In this document: positions 1-8,925 of the stretch, piece after piece
Numbering within the stretch: position 1 is the first letter of the stretch
Layout of the letters: each line of letters begins with the position of its first letter
NCBI GenBank assembly: GCA_023014485.1
Contig: JAJOZX010005623.1
Span: forward strand, 131,501-195,500
DNA: 64,000 nt
Direction of reading: 5' to 3'
From: Bathynomus jamesi
Lineage: Eukaryota > Arthropoda > Malacostraca > Isopoda > Cirolanidae
The notes under the pieces: model-generated
What the model saw: the letters and a program-made list of their open reading frames with translations, nothing else
What the model was told of the DNA's origin: nothing
Databases searched by the model: none
Made by a program: the position numbers and the translations under genes

Positions 1-366
1 GTAGCTTAGCCTAGCAACAGAGACCTTAAATTTTACAATACTAATGAGCACACGACCCGACCGCTACTACCAAAAATTAGCGTTCTTTATGTTATCACCT
101 CCATTATCGGTAGCAACATTTATTTGTTTTATCTTTGTGTTTACCAGTCATTTAACGAAAAATAACAAAGTTTAACTTTAATAATTCTGAGAGATATTTA
201 ATTAATGTCACAGAAAATGATACCGCTAACTTTAATTTCTGTCAAAATTTCATACAGCGGTAAGCTGAGCTGTTATGAGCATGTGTCACTTAAGTGACGG
301 GTCAGTCATTTGGAATAATCGCTGGTGAAGGTCAGTCTCCAGTCAAATTGCATTAACACCGTTAAA
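1..366. other. No gene seen; probable 5' flank of hAT element
   Basis: AT-rich sequence with no reading frame I can support. It lies directly upstream of the hAT transposase remnant and may hold that element's left end, but I could not pick out a terminal inverted repeat or an 8-bp duplication. Confidence 0.4.
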
Positions 367-2220
367 ATGAGTGCTGGACCAACTGCCAAGAAACAAAAAA
401 CTTACAACTTCCACAATGAGTGGGAGACGGCATATTTTTTGACGATGAAAAATTCCAAATGTGTGTGTTTAATTTGCCAGTCAAAAAGGGGAATTTAGAG
501 AGGCATTTTAAAACTATTCACAAGCGGTATGACAGTGATTTCCCAGCTGAAAGTGAACTACGTAAGAGAAAAGTCAATGAATTTAAGTCTCAACTTAGTG
601 CTCAGCAGTCTATCTTTACAGGGCCTAACACAAAATCGAAAGCAGCAACGATTGCGTCATTTCGGGTGAGCCGTGTACTTGCGAAACACAAGAAACCTTT
701 TCAGAATGGAGAAATATTCAAAGAAGCATTTACAGAGGCAGCAGAGTCGTTGTTTCAGAATTTCAGTAATAAATCGGAAATATTGTCTGCTATTAACCAG
801 CTTCAGCTATCCAGAAGCACTGTGATGCGGCGTGGTGAAGTAATGAATGAGAATTTGGTGGAACAACTGAAGAAAGACATACATGACTGCGTGTTCCGTT
901 CACTTCAGTTTGATGACTCGACAGATGTGATCGACAGTCACAGTTATGCATTTTTATTAGAATCGTGTTTAAAGATATGACTGCCAAAGAGGAACTGCTT
1001 AAAATTCTACCTTTAAGAGGGAAAACTCGAGGTGACGACGTTTTTCATGCATTCAGTGAGTTTGTTAACGACACACAGTTCCCACTTCACAAGCTTGTGA
1101 GCATAACAACTGACGAATCACCTGCTATGACTGGCCGCTCCAATGGGTTCATCGCCCTGTGCAAAAGTAACAAAAGGTTTCCAAACTTCTTTAATTAAAT
1201 TATCACTGCATAATTCACCAACAAGCATTGTGTTGTAAAATGTTGAATATTAAAGAAATTATCGATATTTCCCATAAGATTGTGTGTTCTACTCGGGCGA
1301 GAAGTCTACAAAGGCGTCTCTTCCGGTCTCAGCTAGAAGAAAATAAAGCAGAACACACTGACCTTTTGTTGCACATTGATGTCAGGTGGCTAAGTAGAGG
1401 TAAATTCCTGCAGAGGTTTAGGGATCTCTTATCTGAAATTAAAGACTTTCTGAAGTTAAAAGAAACATATTACAAAGAGTTGGAAGACGAAGTGTGGTGT
1501 TAGATTTAGCTTTTTTGACTGACACCACTGCTTTTCTAAATCAGCTAAACTTAGAGTTGCAAGGTAAAAACAAAACCATTGTTGAAATGATTACCTCAGT
1601 GAATGCTTTTAAACAAAAACTAGAACTGGTATCCTCACAGCTGCAGCGACACAAACTGCGGAACTTCAAAAACATGATGTCAGAGCTGGAAAGTCAGGGG
1701 AAAGAATGCGACCAGTTTGACAGTGTTCGATACGTTGAACAGTTGCAGAATGTTATTACAGACTTCAACAGACGGTTCCAAGACTTAGCAACACTAGAAC
1801 CTGTAGCAACATTCATGTGCTTCCCATTTGGTGCAAACTTTGACATTGATGATATTGCATCAAAAATGGCCTTATTGTTTAATATGGACATATCTGCAAT
1901 CGAGAATGAAATTTTGACTGCGAAACGACATTCAAATCAAATCCAGGTCTTCAGAAGGAAACTTTTGGCACCTACTTCTTGAAGAAAAGTATCCGCATGT
2001 CAGAAAAAGTGCCATGTACTTGACAGCATTTTTTTGGATCAACCTACCTTTGTGAGTCAACGTTCTCACACATGAATATCATCAAATCAAAATACCGAGC
2101 CACTCTGACAGATGATCGATCACCTGGATGCTTGTTTGAGGCTAGCAATCAGCAGCTACAATCCGGACTACACACGGCTTGCTGATGCCATGCAGTGCAA
2201 ATCATCACATCAGTAAAGTA
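367..2220 (+). pseudogene. Decayed hAT transposase, BED-finger type (GTF2IRD2/ZBED-like)
   Basis: The likely start is the ATG at 367. The first ~38 codons hold the first Cys pair (CLIC) of a BED-type zinc finger. A frameshift near 485 moves the frame, which then gives the His pair (RHFKTIH) and runs to 980. Further segments are 965-1198 (TTDESPAMTGR), 1204-1503 (IHQQALCCKML, DVRWLSRGKFLQRF) and 1494-1970 (CFPFGANFDIDD). The C-terminal dimerisation region at about 1960-2130 contains ESTFSHMNIIKSKYR. These blocks follow the order of hAT transposases of the ZBED/GTF2IRD2 group, which cut and paste DNA with 8-bp target duplications. At least five frameshifts make it non-coding. The family match is by recall of the motif order; no ends were identified. 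Confidence 0.88.
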
Positions 2221-2338
2221 AGCTCTTTCTATTCCAGTATACCTAATTTCTAATAAGTTTGGGGGTTAAAATTTAATGAAAAGTATATCTGTGTGCATTT
2301 GGCAATATATTTTTATTCACTTCATTTTATTCTTGGTT

Positions 2339-2343
2339 ATTCT

Positions 2344-2396
<53 letters not shown>

Positions 2397-2409
2397 ATAT
2401 ATATATATA
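2339..2409. repeat. (CT)n followed by (TA)n microsatellite
   Basis: An almost pure CT dinucleotide run with one interruption, passing into a short TA run. It lies just downstream of the hAT remnant. Confidence 0.95.
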
Positions 2410-2481
2410 ACTGGGCTGGTGGATCGAATAGGGAGAACTTTGGAAAAAGTAGATCCCATCTCAGTAAAGTCTGGCCACCCC

Positions 2482-2520
2482 TGGTCAAGTGCGTACAGTT
2501 AACCTAACCGGGCATTTAAT
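2482..2520 (+). repeat. Isolated copy of the palindrome core repeat (locus E)
   Basis: The block GCGTACAGTTAACCTAAC followed by CGGGCATTTAA matches the centre of the long palindromes at 19055-19270, 20532-20757 and 45183-45490 and the copy at 52090-52125. Long arms are not evident here. It lies between two TA tracts. Confidence 0.7.
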
Positions 2521-2536
2521 AATTTTACCGTAGGTT

Positions 2537-2540
<4 letters not shown>

Positions 2541-2593
<53 letters not shown>

Positions 2594-2883
2594 CCTCGGA
2601 GGCCGACGCCACATAGCCTATATTCTTTTATATATGCGCGAGCTCCGCCCATTTTATGTCTATCTTTTATGACGTGTCTATGATGTCACTATCTTTCAAC
2701 CAATCCGGAATACAGAAGTCTCCAGCGGCCTCAGATGACCTCAGAGGCCGACGCTACATAGCCTATGTTCTTCCCGGCCTCAGTTACCACTATCCCCCAA
2801 GTCTCATCCAAATCTGGCCAGGGGTTTGGCCGGCCATAAAAAAAACAAAGAAAGAAAGTTCGTAGGCAGTTCGACCGTCACAA
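2541..2883. repeat. (TA)n tract and a 30-bp direct repeat
   Basis: A TA run (2541-2591) is followed directly by a block reading roughly GACCTCGGAGGCCGACGC then CACATAGCCTAT. The same block recurs about 144 bp downstream (2736-2770) with a few changes. No coding potential is apparent; the reading frames here are chance. Confidence 0.6.
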
Positions 2884-3859
2884 TTATGATTACTGCAAGT
2901 CTATATGAACAGCTACCACAATACAACTTTTTATATACTAGTGAATTTGAACCAAAAATAGACATTACACAACCAACCTCCACACTCCCTCATTCCCCTT
3001 CCTCATCATTATCATATACTCATCATCCTTTTAGGATGTTTTTCGCTTCCATCCTCAACATGTTTTGTTCTTCACATCCCCAGTTTATGAGTGGTGAGAA
3101 AGTGTTTTGGAAACAGTAGACAATGATACTCCAGCTTTAGCAGCTATTTGTCTTTGAGCGTTGCCTTCTTTATGGAGAACAATAATTTTCAACCTATTCT
3201 TGTATGAAATTTCTTTATTTGGAGCCATTATACTGTACTATCTTACCTGTAAAAAAAATTAGAAGATGAGACATTTTTTGTATTGAAGTTCAACAAATTA
3301 GATGATATTTTTTTTAAGAAACTTGCGATTACATGAGGGTATAAACAACATGTGTGAGTCATTAAATCTATAAAACATATTATGACATCAAATTGAATAG
3401 TATATTTATCAGTAGAGAACCTGGCCCTCAAAATTAGCAAAACCAATAAAAACTAATGGTGTACTGGTTCATTGGCATTGGCAGAATCGGCCATTTTTTG
3501 AGCATTGGCATCGGCCAAATTTAGCTGATTCGTTTACTGATTATTTTAAATTTTTAAATTTTCATAACAAAATAAAATCTATATTTACAGAAAATTGAAC
3601 ACCAAAAAACACTATGATAATTTATACTGATTTCAAAGTGTAATTATATAAAAATATTTTACATTCACAAAAATGGCAAAGCATAATAAGTTAAGTTGTC
3701 CATAAATTTACATTTTCTCGACTAACTAATCTCTAAATATTATAAACTATTGTAATGTAACTGTAATTGGTTGTGTAATGTCTATTTCTGGTTCAAATTC
3801 ACTAGTATATAAAAAGTTGTATTGTGGTAGCTGTTCATATAGACTTGCAGCAATCATAA
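2884..3859. mobile_element. DNA-transposon remnant with ~91-bp inverted repeats
   Basis: The sequence at 2884-2974 recurs in inverted orientation at 3769-3859 with only a few mismatches (both contain AGTCTATATGAACAGCTACC or its complement). The enclosed ~800 bp carries the N-terminal helix-turn-helix of a Tc1-like transposase on the minus strand and little else, so this is best read as an internally deleted, non-autonomous derivative. Exact ends and target duplication were not resolved; the inverted repeats may be subterminal. Confidence 0.7.
3085..3228 (-). pseudogene. N-terminal HTH fragment of a Tc1-like transposase
   Basis: A 47-codon frame starting at the ATG complementary to 3226-3228. 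It opens MAPNKEISYKN and reads on through LHKEGNAQRQIAAKAGVSLS and TVSKTL, the pattern of the first helix-turn-helix DNA-binding domain of Tc1-family transposases (the ...R.IA...GVS.STV signature). It stops soon after the HTH. No linker, second HTH or DDE catalytic region follows, so it can only be a binding-domain remnant. Its position between ~91-bp inverted repeats fits a deleted transposon. Confidence 0.65.
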
Positions 3860-4157
3860 TGGAACCTTAATACTGTATAAGACTAGTATTCTACATGGAG
3901 TTCAACGCTGTATACGATCATATTAGTTGTTTATCTTTATGAACACAGACATTACAATATAATTACCTGTATGTCAATGAATGAACATTCAATTGTCCTT
4001 TAGATATATATGTCCGTCTTATATGTTGTTGGACTTGGTTGTCCCCCCTCCACCCCACCTTCCCCCAGATGGGGTACCTTGACTATCACTGCAGCGTTGC
4101 CACATGTACGGAGTCGCCTGTGAGGCGAGGAACATTACGTATGCGGGCAGCTGTACA
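3860..4157. other. No gene seen
   Basis: Unassigned AT-rich sequence between the inverted-repeat element and the LINE 3' end. One more GC-rich stretch (about 4040-4140) has no recognisable content. Confidence 0.4.
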
Positions 4158-4706
4158 TCTAAAGATTTACAGAAGCTAAGGCTACAAAGACCCTAAGATC
4201 CACTCTAAGGTTAGCCCAAGAGAAAGGAAAGAGTAGGCGGTTAAGCGAAGGAAATAAGGGGTTAAGTAAGTAGCAACACCTATCACTCATGGGTTAACAT
4301 TCATTCAGAAAAAGAGAAAAAAGACTCACCATCATCATCCGCCGGCCACTGCCGACAAGTCCGAAAAATAGTCGAAGAAAATAGGAAAGGGGTGAAAGAT
4401 GAAAAGAAGTAAAGTAAGAACGCTTACAAACCATGCAAACACAGTCTTAACTCACTGTCATACCATGCAAACTACAGACATGCAAGTAAGGAGAGGATAA
4501 AAAAAAGAAAAAAAGTAGATAAAGTTAAAATGTGGGTTAGTTTACGCTACGAGCTACATCTACGTTCGTGTTAGTCTAATATTTTTTTTTAATTATAATT
4601 TTTGCTAGCATATTACACGCTGGCATGTGTCAAGCTGGCATTGGACATCAAGAGACTCATCCCCGATTACGACCACCAGAGCTCCTGTTGCAAGTTGTTT
4701 TTTATT

Positions 4707-5240
4707 TTAAACAACGTTAATATTTTTAAAATGTCTGTCTAGACGGTTTCTAAACACATTAACGCTGGTAGAGTTAACGACTGACGCGGGAAAATTATTC
4801 CATTTCCCAATTACTTTAAACGTAAAGAAATTTTTAGCGATATTAGTTATGAAACGTCTGCCACGCAACTTAAATCCGTTATTACGGAAAGTGAACAGTT
4901 TGTCAAAATTTACGTTATCGATGTTATTAACGATTTTGAAAACTTCAATAAGCTCCGCCCTTAATCTCCTAGTTTCGAGTGAATGCAAGTCTAACACTTT
5001 AATCCTATCTTCATAAGGCTTGTTGCGCAATGACAGAATTAGTTTCGTGGCACGACGCTAAACCCTTTCTAACCTATCAATATCCTCACGCAAATACGGG
5101 CACCAAAACTGAACGGCATATTCTAAATGAGGCCTGACTAGGGACTTGTAAAGGAGCAATATAATATCCTTCGATTTAAATTCGAAATTACGCGCTATGA
5201 AGCATAACATCCTATTGCTTTTGCGCAAGACTCCAGGCAC
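4707..5240 (-). pseudogene. CR1-like reverse transcriptase C-terminal region
   Basis: Two frames (5240-5058 and 5030-4707) joined by a frameshift carry thumb and connection motifs typical of CR1-clade LINE ORF2: FIARNFEFKSKDI, LLYKSLVRPHLEYAVQFW, RPHLEY, LETRRLRAELIEVFKI and the C-terminal FRNRLDRHFKNI. The catalytic palm box (FADD) is absent because of the upstream deletion. Near-identical segments occur at 17255-17503 and 16291-16488, so the two are copies of one family. Confidence 0.85.
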
Positions 5241-5342
5241 TAGTTCCTAACTTTTAAATCCTTAGATACGCGTACGCCTAAATCTACTTCCTCGTCAACG
5301 CTAGCTAACTCTCTATCATCCCCAATTAAAATAGTTTCCCCC

Positions 5343-5816
5343 TCATTCACGTCCCTTTCCAAATGGGCGAAAGGGTTCGAAACCTCGATAGGGGGGGGGA
5401 TTCCTATCACCTAACGTACGCGGCCTAGCTCCACCCTTAACTTCTCTAAATCCCTCCCCATCTACTAATCTCGGACCAACCTTAACCCCTTCCTCAACTC
5501 TATCCAACCTTCCCGACAAGCTACCTAAACTAGAAACTAGGTTACGCACCTCACCCTTCAAATTACTAACGTCTTCAACGTTAGTATTGGTTCGGCTTTT
5601 GTCAACCGTAGCCCTACCCCTGCCCTCATCAAGCGCCGCAAATCTTTCCGTTACCTCGCGTACACTGCGTTTTATGTCAACTATTTCCTCCATTAACTCG
5701 CAAAAGAAACAAACTGATCTCTCGGTAATCGCCATAGGACCGCCATTATAATCTTTAAATTCCGAATACCACCGGTTTACCTCACACCTAACACACGACG
5801 TTTTTTGCGACGGCAT
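5343..5816 (-). pseudogene. LINE ORF1 N-terminal part (zinc-knuckle-like plus coiled coil)
   Basis: A 157-codon frame starting MPSQKTSCVRCEVNRW. Two CxxC pairs (CVRC near residue 8, CFFC near residue 37) suggest a small zinc-binding fold. They are followed by a heptad-rich stretch (residues ~45-110: EEIVDIKRSVREVTERFAAL and later NLVSSLGSLSGRLDRVEE) that looks like a coiled coil. This is the layout of many CR1/LINE ORF1 RNA-binding proteins. It ends at the deletion joint with the RT remnant. I infer the ORF1 role from position and domain style, not from a close recalled homologue. Confidence 0.6.
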
Positions 5817-6254
5817 CGCGCAGTTAAAAATTAGTTTATAACCGTCACAAGTTTAAGTTAAATTAAGCCGGCACGCTATGAAAACTTCTAAATCGCTAAA
5901 AACCATTAATGTTCAATTACTTAACTATAACAATGTGAATATAAACGCAAGTATATAAAATTCAAAACTTTCCAAAAGTAAAATTCTTAGCAATATGCAA
6001 AAGTAGATGCAATATCAGAGAGCTCGGGAAATGCGTCGTCTGGCTGACGAATACCGTATTAAATTTTTATGATTCAATACTAGTTGTTTTAGACCTAAAA
6101 AAATGTGTTTTTTATTTTCTTCCAAAGATGAAAGGCTTCAAGTACAAATATAAAAAGTTTCAACAAAAATAATAATTTAATAAAACTGTAATACCAAATA
6201 TCCATAACTCCAATACACATCCATAACTCCAAGTGGCTTAATGGTAATTAGTTG
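5817..6254. other. No gene seen
   Basis: Probably includes the LINE 5' untranslated region and AT-rich flank. No recognisable feature. Confidence 0.35.
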
Positions 6255-6595
6255 AGAGGATCAGAAATTGGTTCAGCGCTCAGGCCAGACCAATGCGGAC
6301 CATTGCTCTAGCTCCTGTATTATTAACTAGTAACAACAGGAGTCGAACACAGTGATCGTAGCTCAGTAGGTATAATACCGTTCCCCTTTAAGCGAAATGA
6401 AGACACTGAGGTCGGGGGTTCGAATCCCGTTGATGTTGATAATAATAATACAGGAATTAGCACAATGGACCACATTAGTCGGCCTAAGCTCTGTACCAGT
6501 TTCTGGTATTCCTGACTGACTGATCCTGAACCTTCGACTTCAGTGTCTTTACTTCGCTCATAGAGAAACGGTGTTCCCCACAGCTACGGCCGTTG
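6255..6595. repeat. Two tRNA-derived SINEs, one nested in the other in opposite orientation
   Basis: A plus-strand SINE runs about 6345-6520: an RNA polymerase III A-box-like word (TAGCTCAGTAGG, 6359-6370), a B box (GGTTCGAATCC, 6418-6428), then a tail with ACATTAGTCGGCCTAAGCTC and TTTCTGGTATTCCTG. A second head lies inverted at about 6590-6525, and its tail, also inverted, at 6335-6255. The simplest reading is a minus-strand SINE interrupted by a plus-strand one. The tail matches the 3' end of the LINE at 42703-43885 and the block at 51734-51795. The heads are too diverged to fold as functional tRNAs. Confidence 0.65.
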
Positions 6596-6599
6596 GTTT

Positions 6600-7005
6600 C
6601 GAGTGTCTCTTAGCGAGAAGAGTACTCTGTACGATGGCTGATGCATATCTCAGGAGAGTGGCTCGAACACGGTAAAGGTAAAAATTTTTGTTATATTTAT
6701 TTCTTTATGTATAATGTGTACATTATGGAAAAGTATGGTATACTTATTTAAAAAAGTAAAAAACAATTCAATATACAAATAAAATTTCAGGAAATTCTAT
6801 TAGATTTCACGTAACACATTTGAATGTGATTAATTCCAGTGGAAACAAAGTAACTTTAATTAAAAAAAAAATTTTTTTGTTTAAAATTGAACAAATACTT
6901 TTTTCAAAGTAGCAAAAAACTTTTGTTTTAAAGTTTTAATTAATTGCTATTAAATAAATGATTCGTTTTTTAATTTATAATTTAACTTTAAATAATAGAT
7001 TTTCC
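6600..7005. other. No gene seen
   Basis: AT-rich sequence without any feature I can support. Confidence 0.35.
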
Positions 7006-7168
7006 ACAAGGAAAAAGAAAAATGATTCCAAGGACTTTCGTGTATTCAGAAGTATACCTCGTCAGGGAATGTACTTCTGAATACACGAAAGGCCTTGGAA
7101 TCATTTTTCTTTTTCCTTGTAAGTTTACATCATTCATTAATTTCACGTGTTTAATTGTGAAATTCATC

Positions 7169-7216
<48 letters not shown>
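7006..7216. repeat. 49-bp-arm hairpin next to (AT)n
   Basis: Arms 7006-7054 and 7072-7120 are nearly perfect inverted repeats around a ~17-bp loop containing CCTCGTCAGGGAAT. An (AT)n run follows at 7171-7216. The same sequence family, including ATTCAGAAGTA and the loop word CCTCGTTAGGGAATG, forms the hairpin at 62742-62842, so this is an interspersed palindromic repeat. Confidence 0.8.
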
Positions 7217-7218
<2 letters not shown>

Positions 7219-7884
7219 TTATGCAGGGTTCATGCCACCATTTCATACATGAACCACGTTTGGTATTCTTGGACACAACAATTCTTCAATCTGCGATAAT
7301 TTCTGTTATTTATCTGGTTGGTTGTTTCCTATGACAAGACACCTTAAAATGTTTCCTGTGGCAAGACACTTTAAAATGTTTCCTGAAGATTTCATTGTCT
7401 TTTTTTTTTTTTGATTGATCGTTCGACCATTTTCATCTTCTCTTCTGCAAATAGAGTTTGTGCACTTTTTGTCTGTTCACTCTTCGTCGACAGCAAATAA
7501 TTACGAAAGTGTCAAAAGATGGCAGCACGTACGAAGTAAATGTATAGCGACCTACCACAGTGTATTGTCCTTAAATGTGCTTTCACCACAAAAGCAAAAG
7601 TTTACCGTTAATTATTTCATGAATTGTTATACATACTTACCTGAGGGGTCAGAACTACATCACAAACACGAAAAATTACATATTTACCCTTAAATCCTGG
7701 TAAAAATGGCGATAATTACCTGAAGTGGCTTATGCAGCCTCCAGTTGTGTCAATACATTCTTGCAGTTAAACATGAAGTGTTTTAATTATTTAATTATGT
7801 AATAATTAAAATAATTACTTATGTAATAATTAAAATAATTAAAATGGAATAAAATAAATAGTTAATCTAATATTGGTCATTGTA
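7217..7884. other. No gene seen
   Basis: Unassigned sequence. A 92-codon frame at 7415-7693 has no recognisable motif and ordinary base composition, and I treat it as chance. Confidence 0.35.
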
Positions 7885-7988
7885 CAGGGTGAGCGAAAAC
7901 TCCCTGCTCACCTGCAAGAAGTGTAGTGAACCTGTACCTGCACTGTGTTGGAAGTGGACAGGTGCACAGGGACTTTTCGCTCACCCTG
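7885..7988. mobile_element. 104-bp MITE of Tc1/mariner type
   Basis: Terminal inverted repeats start CAGGGTGAGCGAAAA and end with the complement, flanked by TA on both sides (7883-7884 and 7989-7990), the usual target duplication of Tc1/mariner elements. The interior is also partly self-complementary. Confidence 0.88.
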
Positions 7989-8730
7989 TATTATTGTAAC
8001 ATAGCAAAAAATTGTAATACTGTATTATTCATTTTGTAAATATTGAATCTAATTTGATTTAATTTAATTTACAGTGTTGCCACTCGTAAGTGGAATGTGA
8101 TAAGGGGAATGTGATAAGGGAAAAGTGATATAAGAGCAGTTTTCAAAAATTTTGAGCCTTTACTTTGAGAGTTAATGACGTACATAAGAATTAACTTTAC
8201 TTTTACTTGATGAAGACAAATTTTCTTAAACGAAAAAGCTTGAATAAAAATAATTAATTTTTATTTGCTGTTTCGCGCTTTTTATTCGTATGCGTTTTAT
8301 TAAAGATTCCCAAATCAGGGAACAAAATTTTTGAAAAGTGTAACCTCCAATTATGACCACTTATGCGCACTCTTATTCATCTTCTTAAGTATATATATAT
8401 ATAATTTGATGGAATATAATTATGTTATTATACGTTTTTTTACTGAAATTCAACTGACTTGAAAAATCGGGATTCGAGTTTCGTCCCGGACTTTTTAGAT
8501 TTGAACGATTAAAGTGTTTCTCTGGTGAGGTAGTGGTTCGGATCACACGAAAAGTTTTAGGGTCTTCCGTCAAATAATGACCTTCAAAGATGTTGATGTT
8601 GCGATAAAGGTTAGACATCTCCAAAACCCATCCCTTCCCATGCGCAAATAAATATATTTGTTCTTATTACTTTTCACTAAAAAATCTTTATCATTAAATG
8701 AAACATTTTAAGGGTACCTCCTTCTGTATT

Positions 8731-8797
<67 letters not shown>

Positions 8798-8925
8798 GCT
8801 AGCTTAATAATAATAATAATAATAACAAAACATCATCATCATCACTTCTATAATTCACTGGGTAACAAAATTTGAAAATTTTTCTGTTTATTGTGATTTT
8901 TCTGTCGTTTCTTAATGATTTCGGG
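7989..8925. other. No gene; (CT)n at 8732-8796
   Basis: Holds a long pure CT microsatellite and a short (AAT)n run (8805-8825). The minus-strand frame at 8385-8624 looks like part of an interspersed repeat but I cannot name it. Confidence 0.45.

Larger units (their letters stand above)
4158..5816 (-). mobile_element. Internally deleted CR1-like LINE
   Basis: Read on the minus strand it has an ORF1 start (5816-5343), then directly the end of the reverse transcriptase (5240-4707), then a 3' untranslated region to about 4158. The 3' region, including the words AAAGACCCTAAGATCCACTC and CTAAGGTTAGCC, is repeated at 15721-15770 in another copy, and the first part is echoed at the 3' end of the LINE at 22830-27300. 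The endonuclease and most of the RT are missing, with the junction near 5340. Confidence 0.8.

Noticed and set aside
7415..7693. 92-codon hypothetical gene
   Set aside because: No motif, no homologue recalled, and no supporting signals in AT-rich flank.
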